64,000 bases of DNA, taken from the NCBI GenBank assembly GCA_964588385.1, contig CAZPPG010000009.1:21856-85855 (forward strand), read 5' to 3'. The position numbers and the translations under genes are program-made. Below the pieces are notes generated by a model. The model ran no database searches and was not told the DNA's origin. It was given only the letters and a program-made list of their open reading frames with translations. Positions 44,585-53,819 of the stretch are shown piece after piece; the stretch's first letter is position 1, and each line of letters opens with the position of its first letter. The DNA comes from JAHBWV01 sp964588385 (GTDB lineage Bacteria > Planctomycetota > Phycisphaerae > Phycisphaerales > UBA1924).

Positions 44585-45394
44585 ATGAGCAGCACATCGC
44601 GTCGTGGATCAGATGAGGCGGGCCGGCGTCGTGGAGCGACCGGGGCACAGGCCCTCGCGGGGCTTCGGGGCGCGATCGACGCCCGAGAACTTTTCTGGAA
44701 CAACGTGATCAGGGACATCCTGATGTCGCTGTCGGTCATGAAGATGCAGCACAACGAGGCGATCCGGGCGGCGGAGGATGAGGCCCACGTCAGAGCGCAG
44801 ACCGCGGTTGACGGATCGGGGTCGATGATCATCGGGCCGCTGGAAGCCGGGGGGGCCAGGACGGTCTTCGCGGGCTCGACCGAGGAGGGGGAACTGGACG
44901 GGGAAGAGGAAGACGGATCCGAAGGGTCGGAGGATGAGGGCGTGATGACGGGCGCGGAGGCGGACATCGAGGCCCAGGCGGAGGAGGATGGAATCGTGTT
45001 GTCGGGCGTGCCGCCGTTTGACGGGCGGATGGCCGTGATCACGCAACTTGGCGTGCGGATCGCGATCGCGGATGTGTACCCCCTCTTTGCGTGCAGCGTG
45101 GGCGAGACGTCGCTGGAGCGGGCGCTGTCGGAGGATGTGCAGTGCTCGGTCTTTCAGATCCGGACGCCGCAGGGGGAGGTGCACACGCTGCCGGTGCACG
45201 AGATCCGCTCGTTCCATTCGCTGTCGGAGGAGTTGATGCGCCAGATCGCTGCGGCGTCCTCCCGCGCGGACCAGTCGGGCGTCAAGACGACGGTTCCCTT
45301 CGGCTTCGGCGCGTACACGTCGCTGGCGCGGGCGGCGGCGAGCGCAGAAGGGGCGACGGCGGAAGGAGCGGGGGCTAGCGCCACACGCGGCTGA
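44585..45394 (+). CDS. unknown 269-aa protein with acidic linker
   Basis: 269 aa. The N-terminal part has helices (DARELFWNNVIRDILMSLSV, then MKMQHNEAIRAAEDEAHVRA), followed by an acidic linker (EEGELDGEEEDGSEGSEDEG), and a C-terminal domain with GVRIAIADVYPLFACSVG and FQIRTPQGEVHTLPVHEIRS. No signal peptide or membrane helix. No family is recognised. The last 20 bp overlap the convergent frameshifted gene on the other strand. Coding character is good. Confidence 0.7.
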   Translation: MSSTSRRGSDEAGRRRGATGAQALAGLRGAIDARELFWNNVIRDILMSLSVMKMQHNEAIRAAEDEAHVRAQTAVDGSGSMIIGPLEAGGARTVFAGSTEEGELDGEEEDGSEGSEDEGVMTGAEADIEAQAEEDGIVLSGVPPFDGRMAVITQLGVRIAIADVYPLFACSVGETSLERALSEDVQCSVFQIRTPQGEVHTLPVHEIRSFHSLSEELMRQIAAASSRADQSGVKTTVPFGFGAYTSLARAAASAEGATAEGAGASATRG

Positions 45395-46577
45395 TCCGAG
45401 GCGAGAGCATCGTGAAGCGGCCAACGGGGATGCGCCTGCCGCCGTAGTACCACGCCGCGCCGATCTTCTGGTAGTCGCCGTCCCACGCAATCGGGGCGGC
45501 GCCGGCGTTGCAAAGCCGGTACGCATCCTCGAAGCGCAGCCTTTCCTGCTCATTCTCTGCCGTCTTGGGCCGATTCACATCGAAAGTCACGCCGTTCGCG
45601 AGGGTTTGGTTTATTCCTATATAGATCGGTGTCTGGTCCCAGGCCCCCGCGCTCCACTGCCAGTTGTACTTGTTGCCCACCATCGGAATGTTGATCCACC
45701 AAGGACCATCGAGCTGTCCGAAGAAGCTGAACCACGGCGCGCCCTTCCGGAGGTCGGGGTCGTCGGTGATGGCCTCGCCTACCAGCGTGAACTCCTCGTT
45801 GACGGAAGGGGTCTGGATGATCTCGATCCACTTGCGAGCCCATTTGCTGGTGGAGTCCACCATGAAGCAGCGAAAGCGGTCGTCCTTGAGAGCCCAATCG
45901 TCGAGGAAGTTCTCCTTGTAGAACGAGGCGGAACATGCAGCGAGGTTGCGGGCGCCGGTCCGGGCATCCTGGGTCACCGCCCCGTCGTCGTTGATGGTCG
46001 GGTTTCCGGTGTAGATCCAACAGCGCCGCGCGAAGTCGGGATCGTCCTCAGAGGCACGGTTGTCGCGGTTGTTGTGGTCGGAGAGTTTCCACTCGCTGTA
46101 GACACCGACGCCGCCACCGTCATCGCTCCAGCCCGAAAGGGATTCCCACTGAAACTCTTTGATGATCTTGTTGCCCGGATCGCCAAAAATGTCACCAAAG
46201 ACTCCTGCGGCGATGATGTCGTTGGCGTAGTTTCCCTGCGGCCTGTTGATCATGATGTCAAAGTCGGGGCAGGCGTTGAGAATGCGGATGATGCGCTCGT
46301 GGAACCAGTCCACGACGGCCTGCCGATTCTCGTCGGGGCGTCGCCAGTCGCGATTCTGGCTCAGAACGTTGTCGTCATAGAACGCGCCGCCGAAGAGGTT
46401 GATGAGACCGACGGGCCAGCGGTCCAGACGGCGGCGCGGCTCGGGATTGGAATCGCCGTAGGGCTGGGTGAGGTTGGGATCGGGGAGTGGCCCGAGCTTG
46501 ATCCCAGCCCGCCGGGCGAGTCGTGGTGAACGGCACAGAGCGTCGCATCGGAGATCGCGGAGGAATAGACGAAGCAT
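45375..46577 (-). pseudogene. C-terminal part of a frameshifted LamG-like gene
   Basis: Open frame whose true contribution starts near 46505, where it continues the protein encoded at 46361-47779 in the -1 frame. From LGPLPDPNLTQPYGDSNPEP onward it encodes about 370 residues: a region (VVDWFHERIIRILNACPDFD, MINRPQGNYANDIIAAGVF) and repeated Trp-rich segments (WWINIPMVGNKYNWQWSAG). No family is recognised for this part. The upstream MLRLFLRDLRC start is an artefact of the frame. Either a single-base deletion or a sequencing error splits the gene; a programmed -1 shift is possible but no canonical slippery heptamer is seen. Confidence 0.6.
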
Positions 46578-47779
46578 TGATCGATCGCGCCCGCGAGAGC
46601 GTCCGAGACGGCTCCGGCACCGTTGTAGCGGGCGCCGACGGTCAGCTTGTTCGTCGCGACGGTGTTCCCGCCGGCGGGCAGTGGGCTTATCGATGCCGCC
46701 AGCACGCCGTTGATCCAGATCTCGGCTTTAGCGTCGATGCCGCTGGTGGCGCGATAGACCGCGATGGTTTTTGCCGTGGGCTCGGCTGGGAGCGGGGCCG
46801 AGAGGGTGTTGACCTCTCCTCCGGCGCGATCGGCAATCTGCACCTTGATCATTCGCTGGATGGAGGGGCTGGAGGTCCGCTCGTAGAGCATCCGCCACTG
46901 CCACTTGTTGACGTTGTCAACGCCTGCCTCGCCGCTCCAGCGCCCGATGAGGTGAGAAAGAACGTCAACATCGGCATTCGTTCGAAAGACCACGCCGAAT
47001 GCACAAGCGCCTCCGTTGAGGTTGTAGCCGGGCGTCTGCTCAAGGATGTCGTTCGTGAAGCGGACCTCGGGCGGCGTGCCGGCGTTGGCAAAGATGCGAG
47101 GCTGCTGTCCAGTGTTGTTCTGCGTGAGGTTGTTCGGGCTGGTCGAGCGAAGGTCGGCCCAACCGTCGATTGCCTCATTCACGGAAGGTGAATCAGCGAA
47201 ACGGAGAGCCCGCTCTGCAAACGAATCGCACTGCAGCCGCAGTGTCGGCGCGCCCGCGGCGCCGTTCCAGCCGGGGAGTTTACCCACGTTTTCCGCCGCT
47301 TCCGAGAGATCGAGGCCGTCCCAACCGTCAGTGAACTTGAACTGTGGAGAATCGTCGTCGAGCGTGTTATTGCGAAGAAAGATAAAACCAGAGGGCAACT
47401 GCACGATCCATGTGGCCGGCAATGAACCACCGGGGCGAAGGTCAGTTCCCGATGACATCTGGGCTCGCTTCATCAGCCGAAGCGATGCCTTTACTGTGAC
47501 AGTCCCGCTGGACTCTGCAATCGAATAGAGAGCTCCTGAGAAAAGTTTGGCCTCGTCTCGCACCGGCTCAAGATTGTCTCGAAAGAACTGCCGAAACTGA
47601 ATCTCATTCGCACGCCAACCAGCCAGAGGACCATAATCGTTATCGCCACTCGGAATTACGACATCTGATTGGTTGTAGCGAGGAGTGAACCCAAGTTCCG
47701 TGATTGTGAAGTCAAGTTCAATCTGATTGCCTTCGCGGTTTACGCGAGTAGTCGACAAGAGCGTCCATGTCACAGCCAT
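46361..47779 (-). pseudogene. N-terminal part of a frameshifted gene with LamG/concanavalin-like domain
   Basis: Starts at ATG 47779 (MAVTWTLLSTTRVNREGNQI), with no signal peptide. Residues about 1-170 are a beta-rich unknown region. About 190-420 resemble a LamG/concanavalin-like domain: WADLRSTSPNNLTQNNTG, QPRIFANAGTPPEVRF, KAEIWINGVLAASISP, VGARYNGAGAVSDALAGAID. After HHDSPGGLG (near 46505) the frame decays into SSSGHSPIPTSPSP, while the -1 frame carries on plausibly. The intact protein would be about 800 aa. Together with the paralogues at 48560 and 49217 it forms an AT-richer accessory block; a phage-structural or surface role is conceivable. Confidence 0.6.
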
Positions 47780-47791
47780 AGGTACTGCATC

Positions 47792-48481
47792 CTACTTGCG
47801 GCGTTTCGGTCGTATTGCAAGCGGGGAGGCGAGAATCCCCAATGCAGGAGGTGTCGGGATAACAAGCTCTTGGACCACAATTCCCGTGCCACTCGGGTCA
47901 AATGCGTAGCCAACGAGCTTCCAATCGACTTTCGTGACTCGCTCAATCTGCATGTATCCAAAAACGGTTAGATCAGACGTTGCGTATCCAATGTACGCCA
48001 TGTCGCCCGCACTAGTGAAGTCGTTGAGATTATATGCAGACGACGGGCTTGTGCCGTGCACCAATGAGTATATGTTTGTGCCGCCAGAAGTTGGATCATA
48101 ATCCGGCTGCAAGAACTCCAGCGATGCGTCTAATGTCCATCTGTCCAGCATCAGTCTACCGGGCACAAGCAGCGCCGGTGATCGTACAGGCAGAGGAGGC
48201 CAGTCGGGCAATGAGTTCCCGGAAATGGCTCCTCCTAGTACCCCTAGATAGTAATCAAAGTTAATCCGCAACGAGTACGGCTCTGGCGTCACGCCGGGCG
48301 TATCCGGATCTATAGTTACTTCTGATGCAAAGAGATGGATGTAGTAATCCCCTCGCGAGATGATGGTGTCCCTGTAGGGTCCATCATTCAGGACGACGAT
48401 CGGGCTTGCCATGGCGTGTCCTCCGAGCAAGAGCGTTGACGCCGCGGCGAGCGCGAGCGTTGGGATGTTCTGGTGATTCAT
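47792..48481 (-). CDS. PEP-CTERM-like exported protein
   Basis: 229 aa from the ATG at 48481, preceded by AAGGAAGGGG. Signal peptide MNHQNIPTLALAAASTLLLG, cleavage after AMA. The mature part is beta-like (GDYYIHLFASEVTIDPDTPG, DRWTLDASLEFLQPDYDPTS). The tail VIPTPPALGILASPLAIRPKRRK has a Pro motif, a hydrophobic stretch and a basic end, a weak PEP-CTERM-type signal. AT content is higher than in the flanking housekeeping genes. It sits between the frameshifted LamG-like gene (12 bp away) and the two paralogues. Confidence 0.75.
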   Translation of the reverse strand: MNHQNIPTLALAAASTLLLGGHAMASPIVVLNDGPYRDTIISRGDYYIHLFASEVTIDPDTPGVTPEPYSLRINFDYYLGVLGGAISGNSLPDWPPLPVRSPALLVPGRLMLDRWTLDASLEFLQPDYDPTSGGTNIYSLVHGTSPSSAYNLNDFTSAGDMAYIGYATSDLTVFGYMQIERVTKVDWKLVGYAFDPSGTGIVVQELVIPTPPALGILASPLAIRPKRRK

Positions 48482-48559
48482 GTTTCGACCCCTTCCTTTC
48501 TCCGATCGGCGGCACATATCTGATTCGCACGCCCGATCGTGTGTGTTCGCTTGAAACCT

Positions 48560-49201
48560 CTACATCGTGGTCCAGAAAAAGCCAAGCCCATTCGAGCCGT
48601 AGGTGTCCGTGTACCGGAGCGAGACGACGATCCGGTCGAAGCCCATGGCATCGAAGAGGACGAAGGGTGAGCGGCCGCTGCCGGCGTTGCTGTTTCCAAC
48701 GACCCTCAACCCCGGCGGACTCAGGGCCCGATCGTGCTGGACCACGACCCGCGACGCGACATACGAGTTGTCCAGGAGGACGTTCTTGTAGGTATCGAAC
48801 GGATCCTCATCGATCGGGAGGCCGTTCGATGTGCCGACATTGAAACCGACCTGGCCGAGATAGGTGCCGAGGAACGCTTCATCGGTCTCGCCGAGCAGAT
48901 GTGCCTTTGAGATGCCCCAGATGCGCGCGATCGCGGGAGGCACTGTCTCGGTTGCCTTTACGAAATAGAACCGCAGGGCGCAGCACATGTCTGCTGGTAT
49001 TGGTGGCGGCGGCTCTGGCGGCTCTGGCGGCGGAGGCTGTGGACACACCTCGAGGGTCCAGTTCCAATCGAAATCGTAACCGATGGGCAGCGTCTCTCGA
49101 TAGGCGTACGCCCCGATGTCCGGCATTGCGGATGCCGAGCCCGCGGCGGAGCCCATGCGACGCCATCGATTCTGTGCAGTTCCCGGCGCGAGGATGGGCA
49201 T
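48560..49201 (-). CDS. unknown protein, paralogue 1 of the 48.5-49.9 kb pair
   Basis: 213 aa from the ATG at 49201, preceded by GGAGG with seven bases spacing. No signal peptide (MPILAPGTAQNRWRRMGS). An N-terminal segment DIGAYAYRETLP is followed by a Pro-rich linker (QPPPPEPPEPPPP) and a C-terminal domain: ARIWGISKAHLLG, TYLGQVGFNVGTS, RALSPPGLRVVGNSNAG, VLFDAMGFDRIVVSLRY. The next gene has the same order of elements. No database family is recognised; a viral or surface structural protein is one possibility. Confidence 0.72.
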   Translation of the reverse strand: MPILAPGTAQNRWRRMGSAAGSASAMPDIGAYAYRETLPIGYDFDWNWTLEVCPQPPPPEPPEPPPPIPADMCCALRFYFVKATETVPPAIARIWGISKAHLLGETDEAFLGTYLGQVGFNVGTSNGLPIDEDPFDTYKNVLLDNSYVASRVVVQHDRALSPPGLRVVGNSNAGSGRSPFVLFDAMGFDRIVVSLRYTDTYGSNGLGFFWTTM

Positions 49202-49216
49202 GGCAAATCCTCCCGG

Positions 49217-49852
49217 TTACAGGGTTCGGTAGCAGAGCCCGCACTTGAGCATGCCTGATGCGCCGCCATCGGATCGCTTCACGGTCAGTTGAACGACGAT
49301 GCAGGCGGCCCCGATCGAATCGAGGAGAAGCATGCACGCACCCTTGGTGGCATCCTGTCCGACGACGCGCATCGCAGGAGGCGTGAGCGAGCGATCGCTG
49401 GTGATGAGGATGTCGGAGACGAACTTCATGGGATTTGTGGACGTGCCGCCGGGGATGACGGAGTTGTCATAGGGCTGGACCTCGGTCGTTCCCATCTTCA
49501 GCAACAGGTCGCCGAGGTGCATTCCCATCCATGCGCCCGGATTGTGACCGATAAGGGCTCCCCGCGAAACGGCCCAGATGCGGGCGCGGGCTTCTTGCTC
49601 GAACTCACCTTCGCGCGTCGATCCATAAAAAACCAAGGCGAGTGAGTTCGCCAGTTGGATGGGCTCATCGTCGAGATTGAGAACGAAGTATTCAATCGGG
49701 CCGGGTGGGTCCGGGTAAGGTGGGGGCTCAGGTTCTGTTTCCGGACGGTTGTGCCTATAGGCGAAAGCGCCAGCATCAATGAAGTTTGCGGCGACATCCG
49801 TATACCTGAGATTGATCCAAGAGCGCTGAGCCGTTCCAAACGAATCTGGCAC
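49217..49852 (-). CDS. unknown protein, paralogue 2 of the 48.5-49.9 kb pair
   Basis: 211 aa, starting at GTG 49852 with GGGAGGAG eight bases upstream; this start aligns FGTAQRSW with the GTAQNRW of paralogue 1 and is preferred to the ATG at 50089. It shares DAGAFAYRHNRPE, a Pro-rich linker (EPEPPPYPDPPGP), ARIWAVSRGALIG, RSLTPPAMRVVGQDATKG and LLLDSIGAACIVVQL with paralogue 1. It ends 15 bp before paralogue 1 starts. A run of eight C/G lies upstream at 49945-49952. Function unknown. Confidence 0.72.
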   Translation of the reverse strand: MPDSFGTAQRSWINLRYTDVAANFIDAGAFAYRHNRPETEPEPPPYPDPPGPIEYFVLNLDDEPIQLANSLALVFYGSTREGEFEQEARARIWAVSRGALIGHNPGAWMGMHLGDLLLKMGTTEVQPYDNSVIPGGTSTNPMKFVSDILITSDRSLTPPAMRVVGQDATKGACMLLLDSIGAACIVVQLTVKRSDGGASGMLKCGLCYRTL

Positions 49853-50040
49853 TGTACAAACTCCTCCCGCACCAGCATCGTGCGGCTTCGGTGTCCGGGG
49901 TTGGGCCACGACCGTCGACAGCAGACGGGACGCACGGGCCCTAACCCCCCCCGAATACATATACGGAAGTGTGCCACAGTTTGGACGATCCGGCCACAGA
50001 ATTTTGAACTCTGGTGCACAAACCCCGGAAGCTGAAGCAC

Positions 50041-50067
50041 AGAACCCCGGGGCATACCCGGGGTTCT
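50041..50067 (-). terminator. hairpin downstream of the S1 protein gene
   Basis: Perfect 11-bp stem (AGAACCCCGGG at 50041-50051, CCCGGGGTTCT at 50057-50067) with a 5-nt loop, 43 bp past the S1 gene stop. The tail (TGTGCTTC) is only moderately T-rich, so it is a probable terminator. Confidence 0.6.
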
Positions 50068-50109
50068 GGAAGCAACAGCACTCTGTCACGCCGGAGTCAA
50101 CTGGGCCAC

Positions 50110-51492
50110 TCAGCCGAGACCGCCCTTGAAGCCCTTCTTGCCGAACTTCTCGCGGAGGCGGCGGAGTTCGGGGGTTTCCTTCAGGATCTCTTCGGCGGTG
50201 CGGCCGGGGGTCTTGTCGCGCCCGCCGCGACCGCGTCCGCCGCCGCCACCACCACCTGGGCCGCCTGTGCCTGCGGGCGCTTCGGGCGCGGCCTTGAGGG
50301 CCTTGACGGAGAGGGAGATCTTGCGAGTCGCGGGATCGATCTTGAGGACCTTGACCTTGACGATCTCGTCCTGCTTGAGCACGTCGCTGGCGTGGCCGAT
50401 GCGCCGGTGCTCGATCTCCGAGATGTGGACCAGCCCCTCAACACCCTTGGCGACTTCGACGAACGCGCCGAACTCCGCGAAGCGGACTACACGGCCGCTG
50501 AGCTCCGCACCCTCGACGACCTCGCTGAGCGCGGCCTGGAAGGGATCTTCGGAGAGCTGCTTGAGGCCCAGGGAGATGCGGTCGTTCTCAAGGTCGACCT
50601 TGAGGACCTGGACACGGATGGGCTGTCCCTCGGTGATGTGCTTGGCGATGGCTTTTTCGCCCATGAGCATGCCGCGCTCGTGGGTGATGTCGGAGGCGTG
50701 GAGCAGGCCGTCGAGCCCGCCGAGATCGACGAACGCGCCGTAGGGCATGATCTTGCGGACAACGCCGTCGACGACCTGGCCTTCGGTGATGGTCTGCTTG
50801 AGCTTGGCGGCTTTCTCCTTGCGCTCGACGGCGAGGAGGTCGCGCCTGGAGAGGACGACGTTGCCCTTGCCGCGGCGGTCGATGCGCTGGACCTGGCAGG
50901 TGAACTTCTGGCCGATGTAGACCGAGAGGTCTTCGACGCGATCGAGGGAGACCTGCGAGGCGGGCATGAAGGCCTGGTGGCCGCCGTTGAGCTCGAGCTC
51001 AAGGCCACCCTTGTTGACGCCGGTGACGCGGGCCTCGACGTTCTGGCCGATCTCCATGTCCTCCCACGCGGCCTTCTGCACCGCGCCGGGGCGGGCGCAG
51101 ATGAAGACGCCATCCTTGGGATCGCGGCGGACGACCACGACGGTGACATCGTCGCCGACCTTGGGCAGATCGGCCTCGTCCGGGTACTGGGTGCGCTCGA
51201 TGATGCCGAACTGCTTGGGGCCGAACTCGACGAAGACATCGGTCGGGCCGACGGAGACGACCTTTCCGGTGCGCTCCTCGCGTCCGGCGGAGACGACGCG
51301 GGGGCCGCGGATGGCCGCGGGCCCTGCTGGGCGGGGCGTGGGCTTTGGCGCGCCGGGTCGATTGGATTCGACGCCGCGATGGCAGACCTCGGCGTCGAGT
51401 TCGGCCTGAACCTCTGGTGAGAGGTCGGCGGATTCGGGGCGCGAGGTGGGCGCGGGCGCGAGAGAGTTCACGTCTTCGTTGGTGGGGGCCAT
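50110..51492 (-). CDS. rpsA: S1-domain RNA-binding protein (30S ribosomal protein S1-like)
   Basis: 460 aa. Four S1 domains in a row: about 72-140 (GKVVSVGPTDVFVEFG), 150-225 (ARVTGVNKGGLELELNGG, AFMPASQVS), 235-310 (DGVVRKIMPYGAFVDLGGLD, GLLHASDITHER), and 320-395 (SGRVVRFAEFGAFVEVAKGV, EGLVHISEIEHRR). An N-terminal Pro/Arg-rich extension and a C-terminal Gly-rich tail (GGPGGGGGGGRGRGG) follow. S1 binds mRNA on the small ribosomal subunit; bacterial S1 often has six repeats, so this is a shorter form. It is divergent from the NagB-like gene. Confidence 0.9.
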   Translation of the reverse strand: MAPTNEDVNSLAPAPTSRPESADLSPEVQAELDAEVCHRGVESNRPGAPKPTPRPAGPAAIRGPRVVSAGREERTGKVVSVGPTDVFVEFGPKQFGIIERTQYPDEADLPKVGDDVTVVVVRRDPKDGVFICARPGAVQKAAWEDMEIGQNVEARVTGVNKGGLELELNGGHQAFMPASQVSLDRVEDLSVYIGQKFTCQVQRIDRRGKGNVVLSRRDLLAVERKEKAAKLKQTITEGQVVDGVVRKIMPYGAFVDLGGLDGLLHASDITHERGMLMGEKAIAKHITEGQPIRVQVLKVDLENDRISLGLKQLSEDPFQAALSEVVEGAELSGRVVRFAEFGAFVEVAKGVEGLVHISEIEHRRIGHASDVLKQDEIVKVKVLKIDPATRKISLSVKALKAAPEAPAGTGGPGGGGGGGRGRGGRDKTPGRTAEEILKETPELRRLREKFGKKGFKGGLG

Positions 51493-51761
51493 AGGTATCA
51501 GTGGGTGAGGGTCAAAGATCGCCTGTGTTTCGTGGCGGGGCGCCTCCCGGGCGTCCGTCCGACGGGCAAGAGTCTACACGGGCCAAGTGCCGGAGCCAAC
51601 GGGCGTTCTGTGATCACGCTTGAGGGGTCGGAGGGGTTCGGATCGGGCGGGATTCGTGGATCGGGTTCGGTTTGGCGGGCCGGGGCGGAGGTCGAGCGTT
51701 CCGTGCCCGCGCGCGTGTCGAGTACGATGGCCCGGAATCACGCGGCAAACGGAGACTTCGC

Positions 51762-53816
51762 ATGGCATCGCTGTACGTCGATCGCATCCCGCACGGGGCT
51801 TCGCCCCAGCACCCCGAGCGGCTGCCAGTGGCGGTCTTTGCTTCGAGCGCGGCCGTCAACCGGGCTGTGGCGGGCGAGATCGCGACGCTGATCCGGGAGC
51901 GGGCGGCCAAGGGACGAAAGGCGGTTCTCGGGCTGGCAACGGGCTCGACACCGGTTGGGGTGTACGACGAGCTGGTGCGGATGCACAGAGACGAAGGGCT
52001 GAGCTTCCGGAATGTGGTGACGTTCAATCTTGATGAATACTGGCCCATGAAGCGGGACGAGTTGCAGAGCTACCACCGCTTCATGCGCGAGCACCTGTTT
52101 GATCATGTGGACATCGAGCCGGCGAACTGGAACGTGCCGGACGGGGAGCGGGCGCTCGGGGATGTGGAGCGCTTCTGTCAGGAGTATGAAAGAAGGATCG
52201 CGGATGCGGGCGGGATTGATGTGCAGATCCTGGGGATCGGGCGGACGGGGCACATCGGGTTCAACGAGCCGGGGTCGGCGCGAGACAGCAGGACGAGATT
52301 GATCTGGCTGGATCACGTGACGCGGATGGATGCGTCGAGCGACTTCTTTGGCGAGTGGAACGTGCCGCGGCGTGCGGTGACGATGGGTGTGGGGACGATC
52401 CTGGCGGCGCGGCGGGTGCTGCTGATGGCGTTTGGAGAGCACAAGGCGCGGATCGTGAGGCGCGCGGTGGAGGGTGAGGTCTCGCAGAGCGTGTCGGCAT
52501 CGTTCCTGCAGGAGCATCCGAGCGCGCAGATCGTGCTGGATCCGGCGGCGGCGGCGGAGTTGACGCGATTCCGCGCGCCGTGGCTGCTCGGGCCGATCGA
52601 ACGGTACGGGCTGACATGGGACGAGCGGATGACGCGGAAGGCGACGATCTGGCTGGCGCGGGAGCTGAAGAAGCCGATCCTGAAACTGACGAATGAGGAT
52701 TACAACGAGCACGGTTTGCAGGAACTGCTGGCGAATCGGGTTGAGGGGACGAACTCGGGGCGGGCGGGGCATCCGGTTGGGGCTGTGGGCGGCGCGGGTG
52801 GCAGCGTGGGGGCGGCATCGCAGGGCGGGATGAGTGGGGGGGCGTACGCGATCAATCTCGAGGTGTTCCGTGCGCTGCAGAAGACGATCACGGGTTGGCC
52901 CGGGGGCAAGCCGAACCAGCGCGCGGGCGAGGGGCCGGGGGACTTTCCGAAGCGCGTGATCGTGTTCAGCCCGCACCCGGATGATGACGTGATCAGCATG
53001 GGCGGCACGTTCATTCGATTGTGCGAGCAGGGGCACGAGGTGCACGTGGCGTACCAGACCAGCGGCAACATCGCCGTGTGGGATGAGAGCGCGCTGCGGC
53101 ACGCGGACTTTGTGAGCGAGTTTGCGCGGGCGTTTCCGCAACTGGGCGCGGATGTGGCGGAGCGGATTGAGCAGTCGGTCGAGACGTTTATTCGGTCCAA
53201 GAAGCCGGGGGCGATCGACACACCGGAGCTTCAGAAGATCAAGGGACTGATCCGGCGGACCGAGGCGCGGGCGGGGGCGCGGTACTCGGGCGTTCAGGAG
53301 GAGAACATCCACTTCCTCGATCTGCCGTTCTATGAGACGGGACGCGTGAAGAAGATGCCGATCGGTGAGGAGGATCTCAGGATCACAATGGAGTTGCTGA
53401 AGCGCGTGAGGCCGCAGCAGGTGTACGCCGCGGGAGATCTGTCGGACCCGCACGGGACGCACCGCGTGTGTCTGGATGCGATCCTGAAGTCGATCGAGCG
53501 GTTGAGGCAGGACGCGAAGGAGCAGGCGTGGGCGCGTGAGTGCGTGGTGTGGCTGTATCGCGGGGCGTGGCAGGAGTGGGAGCCGGAAGAGATCGAGATG
53601 GCCGTGCCGCTGAGTCCGGACGAGGTGGTGCGGAAGCGGATGGCGATCTTCAAGCACGAGAGCCAGAAGGACCGTGCGCTGTTCCCGGGGCCGACGGATC
53701 CGCGCGAGTTCTGGCAGCGGGCCGAGGATCGGAACCGAGCGACGGCGAAGCTCTACGACATGCTGGGGCTGGCGGAGTATGAGGCGATCGAGGGGTTTGT
53801 GCGCTGGCGTGCGTGA
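51762..53816 (+). CDS. fusion of glucosamine-6-phosphate deaminase-like and PIG-L deacetylase domains
   Basis: 684 aa from the ATG at 51762, with GGAG seven bases upstream. N-terminal half (to about 340) is a NagB-type isomerase/deaminase: LGLATGSTPVGVYDEL, NLDEYWPM with catalytic Asp, and GIGRTGHIGFNEPGS, in which Thr replaces the Asp of the usual GxDGHIxFNEP. A Gly-rich linker (about 345-380) leads to a PIG-L/LmbE deacetylase: VFSPHPDDDVISMGGTF (zinc site HPDD) and SDPHGTHRVC. Such fusions are known from Bacteroidetes and Planctomycetes. It may act on amino-sugar phosphates in sequence (deacetylation, then deamination), which is inference. Confidence 0.9.
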   Translation: MASLYVDRIPHGASPQHPERLPVAVFASSAAVNRAVAGEIATLIRERAAKGRKAVLGLATGSTPVGVYDELVRMHRDEGLSFRNVVTFNLDEYWPMKRDELQSYHRFMREHLFDHVDIEPANWNVPDGERALGDVERFCQEYERRIADAGGIDVQILGIGRTGHIGFNEPGSARDSRTRLIWLDHVTRMDASSDFFGEWNVPRRAVTMGVGTILAARRVLLMAFGEHKARIVRRAVEGEVSQSVSASFLQEHPSAQIVLDPAAAAELTRFRAPWLLGPIERYGLTWDERMTRKATIWLARELKKPILKLTNEDYNEHGLQELLANRVEGTNSGRAGHPVGAVGGAGGSVGAASQGGMSGGAYAINLEVFRALQKTITGWPGGKPNQRAGEGPGDFPKRVIVFSPHPDDDVISMGGTFIRLCEQGHEVHVAYQTSGNIAVWDESALRHADFVSEFARAFPQLGADVAERIEQSVETFIRSKKPGAIDTPELQKIKGLIRRTEARAGARYSGVQEENIHFLDLPFYETGRVKKMPIGEEDLRITMELLKRVRPQQVYAAGDLSDPHGTHRVCLDAILKSIERLRQDAKEQAWARECVVWLYRGAWQEWEPEEIEMAVPLSPDEVVRKRMAIFKHESQKDRALFPGPTDPREFWQRAEDRNRATAKLYDMLGLAEYEAIEGFVRWRA

Positions 53817-53819
53817 TGC

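Noticed and set aside
46490..46520. Programmed -1 ribosomal frameshift site
   Set aside because: No X-XXY-YYZ heptamer or adjacent strong stem was found at the shift point; a deletion or sequence error is simpler.
45375..49852. Intact prophage
   Set aside because: No integrase, terminase, portal, capsid or lysis gene and no att-like repeats were recognised.
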